Counted from the stretch's first letter, positions 1 to 9,089 are shown. The stretch: 64,000 nt of DNA from Burkholderia stabilis (GCF_001742165.1 NZ_CP016443.1:2480001-2544000); one strand, 5' to 3'. Numbers and translations are program-made. The notes: a model not told the origin generated them from the letters alone.

Positions 1-2367
1 GTCAACCTGTCGGCCGCCGCGCACGCGCAGGGCAATGAAGACGGCAACGGCGGCGGCAACGACAACAGCAACGGCAACGAAAACGGCGCACCGAAGAAGA
101 ACCACGACATTCGCGTCGTCCAGTACGTCAATCCGCTGATCGGCACCGACTACGCGACCGACCAGCCGGCCGACCCGGTCGGCTCGGGGTTGGGCGGCGG
201 CACGTTCCCGGGGCCGACGGTGCCGTTCGGGATGATGCAGTGGAGCCCGATGACGCCCACGGCCCAATACGATTCGCGCAAGGGCGACGGCTCCGGTTTC
301 TCCGGCGGCTACTGGTACGGCGATACGTCGATCAATGCGTTCAGCGTGCTGCACCTGAGCGGCACCGGCTGCTGGGCGAACGGCGGCTACCTGAACGTGA
401 TGCCGCAGCTCGCGCCCGGCGACGCCGGCACGCCGGCGACCTTCAGCCATGCCAACGAAACCGTGCAGGCCGGCTACTACGGCGTCACGCTCGGCAACGG
501 CATCAAGGCCGAGCTGACGACGACGCTGCGCACCGGCTTCGCGCGCTTCACGTATCCGGCGCTCGCGCAAGGCCAGCAGGCCACCATCGCGATCGATCCG
601 ACCGTGCAGAACAACCGCTCGCAGGCCTCGACCGCGGATACGGTGAAGCAGGTCGGCGATCGCGCGCTGTCCGGCACGATCGCGGGCAGCGGCTTCTGCT
701 GGGCCGGGCACGCGGTGCCGCTCTACTACTACGCGGAGTTCAGCGAGCCGTTCGCGGCGAAGCCGTCGCTCGCCGCCAACAGCCCGCTCGCGGTGACGTT
801 CGCGGTCGACAGGCAGCACCCGGCCGTGATGATGAAGCTCGGCATCTCGTTCGTCAGCGAGGCGAATGCGAAGGCGAACCTCGACGCGGAAAACCCGGGC
901 GCCGACGCGCACGGCCGTGCGGGCTGGCATTTCGACAAGGTGCGCAATGCGGCCAGCGCCGCATGGAACGCGCGCCTGAACGCGATCCAGGTGAAGGGCG
1001 GCAGCGATGCCGACAAGACGAAGTTCTACACCGCGCTGTATCACGCGTCGCTGCACCCGAACGTGTTCAACGATGCGAACGGCCAGTATCCGGACTTCTA
1101 TGCGTCGAACGGCGCATCGTCTGCGCCGGTGCGCCAGGTCGAGAAGGGCCGCACGATGTACGCGAACTTCTCCGGCTGGGACATCGACCGCTCGTTCATC
1201 CAGTTGCAGGCGCTGCTCGATCCGGTGCGCACCAGCGACATCGTGCAGTCGCTCGTGCTCGACGCGGCCGCGTGCGGCGCCTTCCCGCGCTGGGCCTATT
1301 TCAATACGGAGACGGCCGTGATGCCCGGCGACGCGGGCTCGATCATCGCGGCCAACGCGTACGCGTTCGGCGCGACGAATTTCGACACGCAGCGCGCGCT
1401 GTCGATCATGAAGCGCAGCACCGCGCCGGGCGCCGCGTGCGCCGGCACGCCGGTGATGGGCAGCCGCGCGGATTACGACCGGCTCGGCTACGTGCCGTCG
1501 TCGGGCTCGGGCGACAACCAGACCGCGTCGAACACGCTCGAATACGCGGTGCGCGATTTCGCAGTGTCGCGCTTTGCAACCGCGCTCGGCGATTCGGCGA
1601 CGGCCGGCACGCTGCTGAAGTCGAGCGGCAACTGGCGGAACCTGTTCGACAAGAACGCGATTCAGCCGAAGACGTCGGCCGGCGCGTGGGTCACCGACGG
1701 CACCGGCTTCATGGAAGGCAACTCGGAGCAGTACACGTGGTACGTGCCGCACGATCTCGGCGGCGTGGTCGCGCAGGCCGGCGGCGCCGCGTCGGTCGTC
1801 GACCGGCTCGACACGTTCTTCACGCACCTGAACATCGGCACCGTGCAGCCGTATTTCTACGTCGGCAACGAAGTGACGATGGCCGTGCCGTGGGTCTACG
1901 CGTGGGCCGGTGCGCCGTCGCACACGCAGCGCGTGCTGCACGCGTCGCTCGCGAACGCGTTCGGCGCCGACGCGGCCGGCTTGCCGGGCAACGACGATCT
2001 CGGCGCGATCTCGGGCTGGTACGTGTGGGCTTCGCTCGGCCTCTATCCGGTCGTGCCGGGCGTGAGCGGGCTCGCGGTATCGAGCCCGCAGTTCGAGAAG
2101 ATCGACGTGCGCGTCGGGCAGATGGACGGCAGCTACCGCCTGCTGCGGATCGCGGCGCCCGGCGCGGGCGCTGCCGATACCGCGTCGTTCTACGTGAAGT
2201 CGCTGCGACTGAACGGCGCGTCGTGGCCGGCCGCCTGGCTGCCGCTGGAGAAGATCGCGAAGGGCGGCACGCTGTCATACGCGATGACGGCGGACGCGGC
2301 AGCGGCGACGTGGGGCGCCGATGCGTCCGCGATGCCGTCGTTCCCGCAGGCGGCGAGCGCGCCTTGA
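1..2367 (+). CDS. GH92 family glycoside hydrolase (alpha-mannosidase type), 5' end outside window
   Basis: The frame is open from base 1, so the start codon and most of the signal peptide lie upstream; 788 codons are visible. The first residues look like the end of a signal peptide (AAAHAQ) followed by an Asn/Gly-rich linker, then the GH92 opening VNPLIGTD and the motif FPGPTVPFGMMQWSP. The C-terminal catalytic landmarks GNDDLG and SGWYVWASLGLYP are present, which in GH92 carry the acid and base residues. The GNE motif near base 1864 reads GNEVTMAVPW instead of the usual GNEPSxHxPY, so substrate or linkage specificity probably differs from that of its neighbour. GH92 enzymes are mostly calcium-dependent exo-alpha-mannosidases acting on alpha-1,2, -1,3, -1,4 or -1,6 mannosides. 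A second GH92 gene follows after 114 bases. Family assignment is firm; the sugar linkage is not known. Confidence 0.93.
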   Translation, partial: VNLSAAAHAQGNEDGNGGGNDNSNGNENGAPKKNHDIRVVQYVNPLIGTDYATDQPADPVGSGLGGGTFPGPTVPFGMMQWSPMTPTAQYDSRKGDGSGFSGGYWYGDTSINAFSVLHLSGTGCWANGGYLNVMPQLAPGDAGTPATFSHANETVQAGYYGVTLGNGIKAELTTTLRTGFARFTYPALAQGQQATIAIDPTVQNNRSQASTADTVKQVGDRALSGTIAGSGFCWAGHAVPLYYYAEFSEPFAAKPSLAANSPLAVTFAVDRQHPAVMMKLGISFVSEANAKANLDAENPGADAHGRAGWHFDKVRNAASAAWNARLNAIQVKGGSDADKTKFYTALYHASLHPNVFNDANGQYPDFYASNGASSAPVRQVEKGRTMYANFSGWDIDRSFIQLQALLDPVRTSDIVQSLVLDAAACGAFPRWAYFNTETAVMPGDAGSIIAANAYAFGATNFDTQRALSIMKRSTAPGAACAGTPVMGSRADYDRLGYVPSSGSGDNQTASNTLEYAVRDFAVSRFATALGDSATAGTLLKSSGNWRNLFDKNAIQPKTSAGAWVTDGTGFMEGNSEQYTWYVPHDLGGVVAQAGGAASVVDRLDTFFTHLNIGTVQPYFYVGNEVTMAVPWVYAWAGAPSHTQRVLHASLANAFGADAAGLPGNDDLGAISGWYVWASLGLYPVVPGVSGLAVSSPQFEKIDVRVGQMDGSYRLLRIAAPGAGAADTASFYVKSLRLNGASWPAAWLPLEKIAKGGTLSYAMTADAAAATWGADASAMPSFPQAASAP

Positions 2368-2481
2368 GTCGGCGCCGTCAGTCGCGAACGGGAATACACA
2401 TTCGGCACGTGTGGCAGACGAAGGCAGTTCAACGAGCGGTTCTTGCGAACAGGATCGACACAGAGAGGGAGGGACGAACGG

Positions 2482-5145
2482 ATGAAGCTGCGTCATGTGG
2501 TGGGTATCGGGTGCCTTGCCGTGTTGTCGGGTTGCGGGGGCGATCAGGGGTCGACGGATGCGAGCATGCTGGCGCAACTGTCGAACGCGGCCGGATCGGG
2601 CGCGTCGCAAGGCGACCAGAACGATCAGGGCGATCAGGACGAGCAGGGCGGAAACGGCGGCGCCGGCAGGCATTCGGTGCTGCGCAGCGTCGATCCGATG
2701 ATCGGCACCGCGAATCTCGACATCAATGCCGACTGGAGCAGCGGCGTACGCGGCCACGGCCACGTGTACCCGGGCGCGACCGTGCCGTTCGGGATGGTGC
2801 AGCTCGGGCCGGACACGGCCGGCGGCGCGCACACGCTGCCGTGGAACTGGGATCGCACGTCCGGCTACCAGTACGACGATCCGTTCATCACCGGCTTCAC
2901 GCATACGCACCTGTCGGGCACCGGCATCGGCTCGGGCGGCGAAGTGCGCTTCATGCCGACGCTCGCGCCGGTCGACAAGGCGACGCTGGCGAAGGTCGCC
3001 GCCGATTCGTCGATCACCTACAACGCGTCGTTCAGCCACGACGACGAAAGCGCGAGCCCCGGCTACTACCGCGTGCGGATGTCGCCGCAAGGCACCGGCA
3101 ACACGCCGTGGAACGTGAAAGGCGCGAAGATCCTCGCGGAGATGACCGCCACCTCGCATGCGGGCGTGCATCGTTACACCTATTTCCCGAGCGCGGCCGC
3201 GCAGAAGCGCAGCATGATCGTGAGCATCGACGACCCGATCGGCGGATCGACCGCGAGCGGCAAGATCCAGGTCGTCGATGCGCAGACGATCGCCGGCTGG
3301 CAGATCACGAACAACTGGGCGAACAACAAGCCGACGTATTTCGTCGCGCGCTTCTCGAAGCCGTTCGATACGAAGAACGTCGCGTTCAGCGCGAGCGGCT
3401 TCAAGGCCTACCTGACGTTCGCCGACGGCAACGACGGCGGCGCGGTCACGGTGAAGGTCGGCATTTCGCCGTCGAGCATCGCGGATGCGCAGGCCAATCT
3501 CGCATCGGAAGTCGGCGCGAAGTCGTTCGACCAGGTGCGCGGCGCGGCCGAGCGCGTGTGGAGCGCCGCGCTCGACCGGGTCCGCATCAAGGGCGGCAGC
3601 GCCGACCAGCGGACGATGTTCTACACGTCGCTGTATCGCACGATGCTCGCGCCGACGGTCTACAACAATGCGGACGGCAGCTACGTCGGCACCGATTCGA
3701 CCAACGACGGCACGCGCTCGCCGCCGACGACGAGCAAGCACGCGAATCCGGGCTTCGACTATTCGTCGACGTTCTCGCTGTGGGACACCTTCCGTGCCGA
3801 ATCGCCGCTGATGACGCTGGTGCAGCCCGAGCGCGTCGACGGCTGGGTCAAGTCGCTGCTGACGCAATTCAAGCAGAACGGCAAGGGCGAGCTGCCGGTG
3901 TGGCCGCTCGCGCAAACGGAAACCTTCACGATGGCCGGCCACCCGTCGATTCCGCTGATCGCGGATGCGTATCTGAAGCATCTGACGAGCGCGGGCATCG
4001 ACGACATCTGGACCGCGTTGACGACGACCCAAAGCGCGAGCGCGCACGGCTTCGACCAGTATCGTCAGAGCGGCTACGTGTTCGCGGGCGACAACGCGTC
4101 GGTGTCGACGACGCAGGACTATTCGTTCGACGACTGGGCGACGGCGGCGGTCGGCAAGGCGGCCGGCAAGAGCGCGGCCGACTACCGGCCTTACCTGCAA
4201 CGCAGCCAGAACTACCGGAACGTGTTCAACCCGGTGTCGAACAACGGCTGGAAGTTCGCGCAGCCGAAGGACGCGCAGGGCAACTGGGTGCCCGGTTTCG
4301 ATCCGAGCGCGGCCGAGAAAACCGACTTCTCCGAATCGAACTCGTGGGTCGATACGTGGAACATCTTCCACGACTTCCCCGGCCTCGTGGCGCTGCTGGG
4401 CGGCAAGAGCCAGTTCATCGCGCAGCTCGACCGCACGTTCGATCCGGCGAACCCGCTGACCTTCCTCAACAACCAGGGCTTTCCGGACCTGACCGGGCGC
4501 AGCGGCCAGTTCTTCGCGGGCAACGAGCCGGCGAACCACCTGCCGTACCTGTATGCGGTCGCGGGCATGCCGTCGAAGACGCAGGACCGCGTTCGCACGG
4601 TGATGGACGACATGTACTCGCTGACGCTGACGGCCGGCGATCGCGCATTGTTGAGCGGCGACAGCCTGAAGGCCGCGGTGAACGACCCGAGGCGCGTGCG
4701 CGATTCGGCGATTCCGGGCAACGACGATTGCGGGCAATTGTCCGCGTGGTACGTGCTGTCCGCGCTCGGCATCTATTCGCTCAATCCGGTGGGCGGCGTG
4801 TTTTACCTCGGCACGCCGCTGTTCGAGGAAGCGACGATCGACATCCCGGTCGCATCGGGCGGCGGAGCCGGTGGCGCGTTGAAGTTCGGCGCGTCGCGGC
4901 GCTTCAGGGTGACCGCGCATACGGCCAGCGGCGGCGCGCCGTCGTCGGTCAATCGCTACGTTCAATCGGTCAGCCTGAACGGCACGCCGCTGCATCGGCC
5001 GTACATCACCTATGACGAGATGAAGGCCGGCGGCAAGCTCGATTTCGTGATGGGCCCGACGCCGAACGATGCGTGGGTCGCCCAGTGGAACGGGCAGGAC
5101 CCGAACAGCGCGCTGGCGCCTTCGCTGGCGATGGCGGGCCAGTAG
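2482..5145 (+). CDS. GH92 family glycoside hydrolase, predicted lipoprotein
   Basis: Predicted exo-alpha-mannosidase of 887 residues. The start at 2482 is chosen over an in-frame start 39 bases upstream because GAGGGAGGGA precedes it and because it gives a clean lipoprotein signal ending LAVLSGC, so the enzyme should be lipid-anchored. A low-complexity Gln/Asp/Gly linker follows (residues about 30-55). The N-terminal beta-sandwich opens with VDPMIGTANLD and YPGATVPFGMVQLGPD. The catalytic alpha-barrel carries canonical GNEPANHLPY (Glu about 682) and GNDDCGQLSAWYV (Asp about 748-749), the acid and base region of GH92. It follows the first GH92 gene in the same direction, suggesting co-transcription for degradation of a mannose-containing glycan. 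Unlike its neighbour, all family motifs are standard. Confidence 0.94.
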   Translation: MKLRHVVGIGCLAVLSGCGGDQGSTDASMLAQLSNAAGSGASQGDQNDQGDQDEQGGNGGAGRHSVLRSVDPMIGTANLDINADWSSGVRGHGHVYPGATVPFGMVQLGPDTAGGAHTLPWNWDRTSGYQYDDPFITGFTHTHLSGTGIGSGGEVRFMPTLAPVDKATLAKVAADSSITYNASFSHDDESASPGYYRVRMSPQGTGNTPWNVKGAKILAEMTATSHAGVHRYTYFPSAAAQKRSMIVSIDDPIGGSTASGKIQVVDAQTIAGWQITNNWANNKPTYFVARFSKPFDTKNVAFSASGFKAYLTFADGNDGGAVTVKVGISPSSIADAQANLASEVGAKSFDQVRGAAERVWSAALDRVRIKGGSADQRTMFYTSLYRTMLAPTVYNNADGSYVGTDSTNDGTRSPPTTSKHANPGFDYSSTFSLWDTFRAESPLMTLVQPERVDGWVKSLLTQFKQNGKGELPVWPLAQTETFTMAGHPSIPLIADAYLKHLTSAGIDDIWTALTTTQSASAHGFDQYRQSGYVFAGDNASVSTTQDYSFDDWATAAVGKAAGKSAADYRPYLQRSQNYRNVFNPVSNNGWKFAQPKDAQGNWVPGFDPSAAEKTDFSESNSWVDTWNIFHDFPGLVALLGGKSQFIAQLDRTFDPANPLTFLNNQGFPDLTGRSGQFFAGNEPANHLPYLYAVAGMPSKTQDRVRTVMDDMYSLTLTAGDRALLSGDSLKAAVNDPRRVRDSAIPGNDDCGQLSAWYVLSALGIYSLNPVGGVFYLGTPLFEEATIDIPVASGGGAGGALKFGASRRFRVTAHTASGGAPSSVNRYVQSVSLNGTPLHRPYITYDEMKAGGKLDFVMGPTPNDAWVAQWNGQDPNSALAPSLAMAGQ

Positions 5146-5151
5146 CGGCAA

Positions 5152-5175
5152 GCGGCCCGCATCGATGCGGGCCGC
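5152..5175. terminator. Perfect 24-base palindrome between convergent genes
   Basis: The sequence reads GCGGCCCGCAT-CG-ATGCGGGCCGC, a fully self-complementary GC-rich hairpin. It lies 7 bases after the GH92 stop and 7 bases before the stop of the convergent arsR-rhodanese gene. There is no good T tract on either side (GTTCCTT on the plus strand), so it is probably a shared weak or bidirectional terminator. Confidence 0.55.
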
Positions 5176-5181
5176 GTTCCT

Positions 5182-5871
5182 TCACTCGGCGGCGGCGTCG
5201 GTCTCGACCGCGAGGCCGGCCGCCTTCCACTCCGGAAATCCGTCTTCCAGCCGCGCTGCCTTGAACCCGCGCGCGCGCAAGGCGGCAACTGCCTCGAACG
5301 CGAGCACGCAGTAAGGGCCGCGGCAATACGCGACGATTTCCGTGCCGGCCGGCAGTTCGCCGAGGCGTTCTTCGAGGTCGCTCAACGGAATGTTGACCGC
5401 GCCCGGCAGGTGCCCGAGTGCGAATTCGTCGTGCGGACGCACGTCCAGCAGCGTGACGATCCCGTCGGCCAGCCGCGCGGTCAGCTCGTTGCGCGACACC
5501 GGCTCCAGCGCATCGCGCGCATGGAAGTAATCGCCGAGCACCTGGTTGACCTCGGCGACATTGCGCTCGCCCACGCGGCCGAGCGCCTTCATCAGCACGA
5601 CGACCTCGCTGTCGCCGGCGAGCCGGTACACGATGCGCTTGCCGTGCCGCTCGGTATCGACGAGACGCGCGCGCCGCAGGATCTGCAGGTGCCGCGACGT
5701 GTTCGCGAACGTCATCCCCGACAGCGTCGTCAGTTCCTCGACCGACCGTTCGCGCTGCGCGAGGTGCTCGAGCAGTTCGAGCCGGTTCGGGTGGCCGATC
5801 GCCTGCGCAACCTCGGCGAGGCTCGCATAGATCGCTTGCTTGGGTCCCGTGCTTGACAAGTCGCCTCCCAT
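5182..5871 (-). CDS. ArsR family regulator fused to a rhodanese domain
   Basis: This 229-residue protein has an N-terminal winged-helix ArsR/SmtB domain (about 15-95; ALxEVAQAIGHPNRLELLEHL, then the recognition helix in GMTFANTSRHLQILRRA) joined to a rhodanese domain (about 120-220) with the active-site loop CRGPYC. The catalytic cysteine of such fusions can carry persulfide, so the domain may sense or pass on sulfane sulfur. The gene is divergent from the MBL/MFS/cysteine-desulfurase genes and very probably controls them. The ATG at 5871 has no recognisable Shine-Dalgarno sequence, and an inverted repeat starts 4 bases upstream of it, so a leaderless or very short-leader transcript is possible. 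Architecture is clear; the inducing ligand is inferred. Confidence 0.93.
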   Translation of the reverse strand: MGGDLSSTGPKQAIYASLAEVAQAIGHPNRLELLEHLAQRERSVEELTTLSGMTFANTSRHLQILRRARLVDTERHGKRIVYRLAGDSEVVVLMKALGRVGERNVAEVNQVLGDYFHARDALEPVSRNELTARLADGIVTLLDVRPHDEFALGHLPGAVNIPLSDLEERLGELPAGTEIVAYCRGPYCVLAFEAVAALRARGFKAARLEDGFPEWKAAGLAVETDAAAE

Positions 5872-5874
5872 CGA

Positions 5875-5898
5875 TCAATCATTCATCAAATTGATTGA
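5875..5898. promoter_or_regulatory. Likely operator of the ArsR-rhodanese regulator
   Basis: TCAATCA (5875-5881) and TGATTGA (5892-5898) form a perfect 7-base inverted repeat with a 10-base spacer. An overlapping second pair, ATTCA (5881-5885) and TGAAT (5896-5900), has the same spacer length. This AT-rich dyad in GC-rich DNA sits between the divergent starts (5871 and 5932), where an ArsR dimer would block both promoters. Function is inferred from position and symmetry. Confidence 0.65.
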
Positions 5899-5931
5899 AT
5901 GTTACCGCATTCGCGGGACGGGAGCAATCCG

Positions 5932-6672
5932 ATGATCCTCAGACAATTCCTTCATCCCGATACGGGAGGCATTTCATACCTGTTCGGCTGCGGCAGCAAG
6001 GCGGCCGGCGCGGTCGTCGACCCGGTCGACGCGCCCGGCGACTACCTGCGTGCGGCCGAGGCGGCCGGCATGAAGATCGCGTACGTGATCGACACGCATG
6101 TGCATGCGGACCACCTGTCGACCGGCCGCGCGCTGGCCGATGCGGCCGGCGCGGCGTACGTGCTGTCCGCGCGGGCCGGCGTCGCGGTGCCGTTTACCGG
6201 TGTCGAGGAAGGCGATCGGCTCGCGCTCGGCAACGTCGTCGTCGACGTGCTGCATACGCCGGGCCATACACCGGAGCACATCAGCCTGCTGGTGACGGAT
6301 CGCTCGCGTGCCGACGAACCGTGGTTCGTGCTGACGGGCCATACGCTGATGATCGGCGACGTCGGCCGCACCGAGTTGGCCGTCAGCGCGGAAACCGGCG
6401 CGCGCGACCTGTTCCGCAGCCTCCGGCGTCTTGCCGCGCTGCCGGATCACGTCGAGGTGCTGCCCGGCGCGTTCTCGGGTTCCGTGTGCGGACGCGGGCT
6501 CAGCGGCAAACCGGCATCGACGGTCGGTTTCGAGAAGCGCTACAACGCGGCGCTGCGCATTGACGAAGAAGGCGCGTTCGTTCGCTTCATGCTGACCGAC
6601 GTGCCGCCCGCCCCGCCGGCCGCCGCGCAACTGCGCGCGCTCAACGCGGGGCGCGAGGCGGCGGGAGGCTGA
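5932..6672 (+). CDS. MBL-fold hydrolase, persulfide dioxygenase (ETHE1/Blh) type
   Basis: This 246-residue metallo-beta-lactamase-fold protein has the metal-binding signature THVHADHLS (residues about 55-63), a second metal histidine in HTPGHTPEH and a GDVGRTEL segment typical of ETHE1/Blh persulfide dioxygenases and related glyoxalase-II-like proteins. ETHE1-type enzymes use one iron to oxidise glutathione persulfide to sulfite. Start at 5932 is preferred to an upstream in-frame ATG at 5899 because GGGAGC precedes it and MILRQF matches the usual N-terminus of the family. It is divergent from the ArsR-rhodanese regulator and 4 bases upstream of the MFS gene, so it heads the operon. Glyoxalase II activity is an alternative, but the rhodanese and cysteine-desulfurase neighbours favour sulfur chemistry. 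Confidence 0.88.
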   Translation: MILRQFLHPDTGGISYLFGCGSKAAGAVVDPVDAPGDYLRAAEAAGMKIAYVIDTHVHADHLSTGRALADAAGAAYVLSARAGVAVPFTGVEEGDRLALGNVVVDVLHTPGHTPEHISLLVTDRSRADEPWFVLTGHTLMIGDVGRTELAVSAETGARDLFRSLRRLAALPDHVEVLPGAFSGSVCGRGLSGKPASTVGFEKRYNAALRIDEEGAFVRFMLTDVPPAPPAAAQLRALNAGREAAGG

Positions 6673-6676
6673 TGCG

Positions 6677-7957
6677 ATGGAGAGCATGGCGGTAGCGCGC
6701 GGCGGGCGTGCGGTGGTGCTCGGCCTGCGCGAGAACTGGCGGCAATTCGCGCTGCTCGTGCTGGTCAACGCGTTCGTCGGCGGGATGGTCGGCATCGAGC
6801 GAACGGTCGTGCCGTTGATCGGTGCCGAGCAGTTTCATCTCGAATCGACCGCGCTGATTACGTCGTTCATCGTCAGCTTCGGGCTGGTCAAGGCGTTCGC
6901 GAACCTGGTGTCGGGCCAGCTTGCCGATACGTGGGGGCGCAAGCGCGTACTGATCGCCGGCTGGCTGCTCGGCTTGCCGGTGCCGTTCATGATCATCGCG
7001 GCGCCGAACTGGGAATGGGTGATCGCCGCGAACGTGCTGCTCGGGCTGAGCCAGGGGTTCGCGTGGTCGATGACGGTGATCATGAAGGTCGACCTCGTCG
7101 GCCCGAAGAGTCGCGGCCTCGCGGTCGGCCTGAACGAATTCGCCGGCTATTTCGCGGTGGGCGCGACCGCGTTCGCGACCGGCTATCTCGCGAGCCGCTA
7201 CGGGCTGCGGCCGACACCGATCTATCTCGGCGTGTTCTACGCGATTGCAGGCCTGCTGCTGTCGATCCTCGTCGTGCGCGACACGCGCGAGTTCGTGCGG
7301 CTCGAAAGCGGCCAGGCGAGCGGCGCGTCCGCGCTGTCGTTTCGCGAGGTCTTCATGCTGACGTCGTTTCGCGACCGCAACCTGTTCGCGGCTTCTCAGG
7401 CCGGCATGATCAACAACCTCAACGACGGGATGAGCTGGGGCATCTTCCCGCTGTTCTTCATGACGCTCGGGCTCGGCATCGAGCGGATCGGAATCCTGAA
7501 AGCCGTCTATCCGGTCGTGTGGGGCAGTTGCCAGATCGTCACGGGGCCGCTCAGCGATCGGTGGGGGCGCAAGGGGCTGATCGTCGCCGGAATGTGGGTG
7601 CAGGCGGCCGGGCTCGCGCTGACCGCGCTCACCGGGCAGTTCAGCTGGTGGCTCGTCGCGAGCGTTTTGCTCGGCCTCGGCACCGCGATGGTCTATCCGA
7701 GCCTGATTGCGGCGGTGTCGGATGCGTCCGAGCCCGGCTGGCGCGCGCGCTCGCTGAGCGTGTACCGGTTCTGGCGCGATCTCGGCTATGCGATCGGCGC
7801 GTTGTCGGCCGGCCTCCTGGCCGACCGCTTCGGCTTTGCCGCTGCGATCCTGGCGGTCGCCGCTTTGACCTTCCTCTCCGGCCTGGTTGTCGCACTCATG
7901 ATGCAGCAGCGTCACCCGAGCACGGCTCCGGCGGCTCTCGCTTCGCACAAGGACTGA
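6677..7957 (+). CDS. MFS transporter
   Basis: This 426-residue major facilitator superfamily protein has about 12 hydrophobic segments and the MFS loop 2-3 signature (SGQLADTWGRKRVL, with a related copy LSDRWGRKGLI in the second half). The ATG is preceded by GGGAGG at optimal spacing. It sits 4 bases after the MBL gene and 4 bases before the cysteine desulfurase gene, so the three are surely co-transcribed. The substrate is not readable from sequence; a sulfur compound (thiol, sulfite or similar organic anion) is inferred only from context. Confidence 0.88.
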   Translation: MESMAVARGGRAVVLGLRENWRQFALLVLVNAFVGGMVGIERTVVPLIGAEQFHLESTALITSFIVSFGLVKAFANLVSGQLADTWGRKRVLIAGWLLGLPVPFMIIAAPNWEWVIAANVLLGLSQGFAWSMTVIMKVDLVGPKSRGLAVGLNEFAGYFAVGATAFATGYLASRYGLRPTPIYLGVFYAIAGLLLSILVVRDTREFVRLESGQASGASALSFREVFMLTSFRDRNLFAASQAGMINNLNDGMSWGIFPLFFMTLGLGIERIGILKAVYPVVWGSCQIVTGPLSDRWGRKGLIVAGMWVQAAGLALTALTGQFSWWLVASVLLGLGTAMVYPSLIAAVSDASEPGWRARSLSVYRFWRDLGYAIGALSAGLLADRFGFAAAILAVAALTFLSGLVVALMMQQRHPSTAPAALASHKD

Positions 7958-7961
7958 TGAA

Positions 7962-9089
7962 ATGGCAAACATTTACCTCGACTACAACGCGAGCACGCCG
8001 GTCGACCGGCGCGTGGTTCAAGCCATGCACCCGCTCCTCACGAGCGCATTCGGCAATCCGTCCAGCAAACACTGGGCGGGTATTGCGTCCAAAGCTGCGC
8101 TGGAGCGCGCGCGAAGCCAGGTGGCTGCATCGATCGGCGCAGAGCCCGACGAGATTGTCTTTACGAGCGGCGGGAGCGAAGCCAACAATCTGGCGCTCAA
8201 GGGCACGTTCTTTTCGACTTGTGCCGCGGGCGATCACATCATTACCCAGGTCACCGAGCATCCGGCCATCCTGCGGCCCCTGGCTTTTCTGGAGCGACTG
8301 GGTGCGCAGGTCACGCGCCTGCTGGTGGACAGTCATGGGCGAGTCGATCCCGATGCGGTGCGACGAGCGATTACGCCCCGTACCCGGCTGATCACGATCA
8401 TGCACGCCAACAACGAGACGGGCACGATCCAGCCCGTTGCGGAAATTGGCGAGATTGCTCGCGCGCACGGTATCCGGTTACATACGGACGCTGCGCAATC
8501 GATCGGCAAGATACCCGTCGACGTCAACGAGCTCGGGGCGGACCTGCTGTCGATCGCCGGACACAAGTTCCATGCGCCCAAGGGGATCGGTGCGCTTTAT
8601 GTGCGACGCGGCGTCGAGCTGGAGCCGCTGATCCATGGAGCCGGACACGAAGGCGGCCGTCGGGCCGGTACCGAAAGCGCGCTCATGGCGGCAGGCCTGG
8701 GAGAAGCGAGTGCGCTGGCGCACGATCTGACGCCGATGGCGCGCGTGCGCGTCTTGCGGGATCGATTGTGGAACGCGTTGACGGACCGCTTTGGCGATCG
8801 TGTCGCGCTGAACGGAGATCCTGAGCACCTGCTTCCCAATACGCTGAACGTTTCATTCGTCGGGCTCGTCGGGGCCGACGTGTTGAACCGTCTCGACGGG
8901 GTCGCGGCTTCCACCGGCTCTGCCTGTCATTCCGGCCGTGTCGAGCTCTCGCCCGTTCTTGCTGCAATGGGCGTATCCGAACATGCTGGAATGGGCGCCG
9001 TCCGGTTTAGTCTTGGTCGGGAAACGACACCCGAAGAGATCGAAGCCGTGATTGAAAAACTGGATCAAGTCCGCGCCCTCGACACCTGA
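7962..9089 (+). CDS. Cysteine desulfurase, NifS/IscS family
   Basis: This is a 375-residue PLP-dependent class V aminotransferase-fold enzyme, expected to convert cysteine to alanine and leave a protein-bound persulfide. PLP-contact motifs are visible: EANNLALK (about 73-80), catalytic His100 (TEHPAI), Asp176 and the Schiff-base lysine at about 202 in SIAGHKFHAPKG. The persulfide-carrying cysteine is in the loop STGSACHSG (Cys322). No iscU, iscA or hsc genes follow, so it is probably not the housekeeping Fe-S cluster enzyme and more likely supplies sulfane sulfur to the rhodanese/MBL system upstream. AAGGA precedes the ATG. Codon choice looks less strictly GC3-biased than in flanking genes, consistent with a separate acquisition, though that was judged by eye. 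Confidence 0.9.
   Translation: MANIYLDYNASTPVDRRVVQAMHPLLTSAFGNPSSKHWAGIASKAALERARSQVAASIGAEPDEIVFTSGGSEANNLALKGTFFSTCAAGDHIITQVTEHPAILRPLAFLERLGAQVTRLLVDSHGRVDPDAVRRAITPRTRLITIMHANNETGTIQPVAEIGEIARAHGIRLHTDAAQSIGKIPVDVNELGADLLSIAGHKFHAPKGIGALYVRRGVELEPLIHGAGHEGGRRAGTESALMAAGLGEASALAHDLTPMARVRVLRDRLWNALTDRFGDRVALNGDPEHLLPNTLNVSFVGLVGADVLNRLDGVAASTGSACHSGRVELSPVLAAMGVSEHAGMGAVRFSLGRETTPEEIEAVIEKLDQVRALDT

Noticed and set aside
2275..5151. 958-codon minus-strand open frame opposite the second GH92 gene
   Set aside because: It is an antisense artefact of high GC3 coding DNA: Arg/Ala/His-rich translation, no domain, and the plus strand encodes a well-conserved enzyme.
7962..9089. Housekeeping IscS
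   Set aside because: Catalytic residues fit, but iscR, iscU, iscA and the hsc genes are absent and it is embedded in the ArsR-rhodanese locus.
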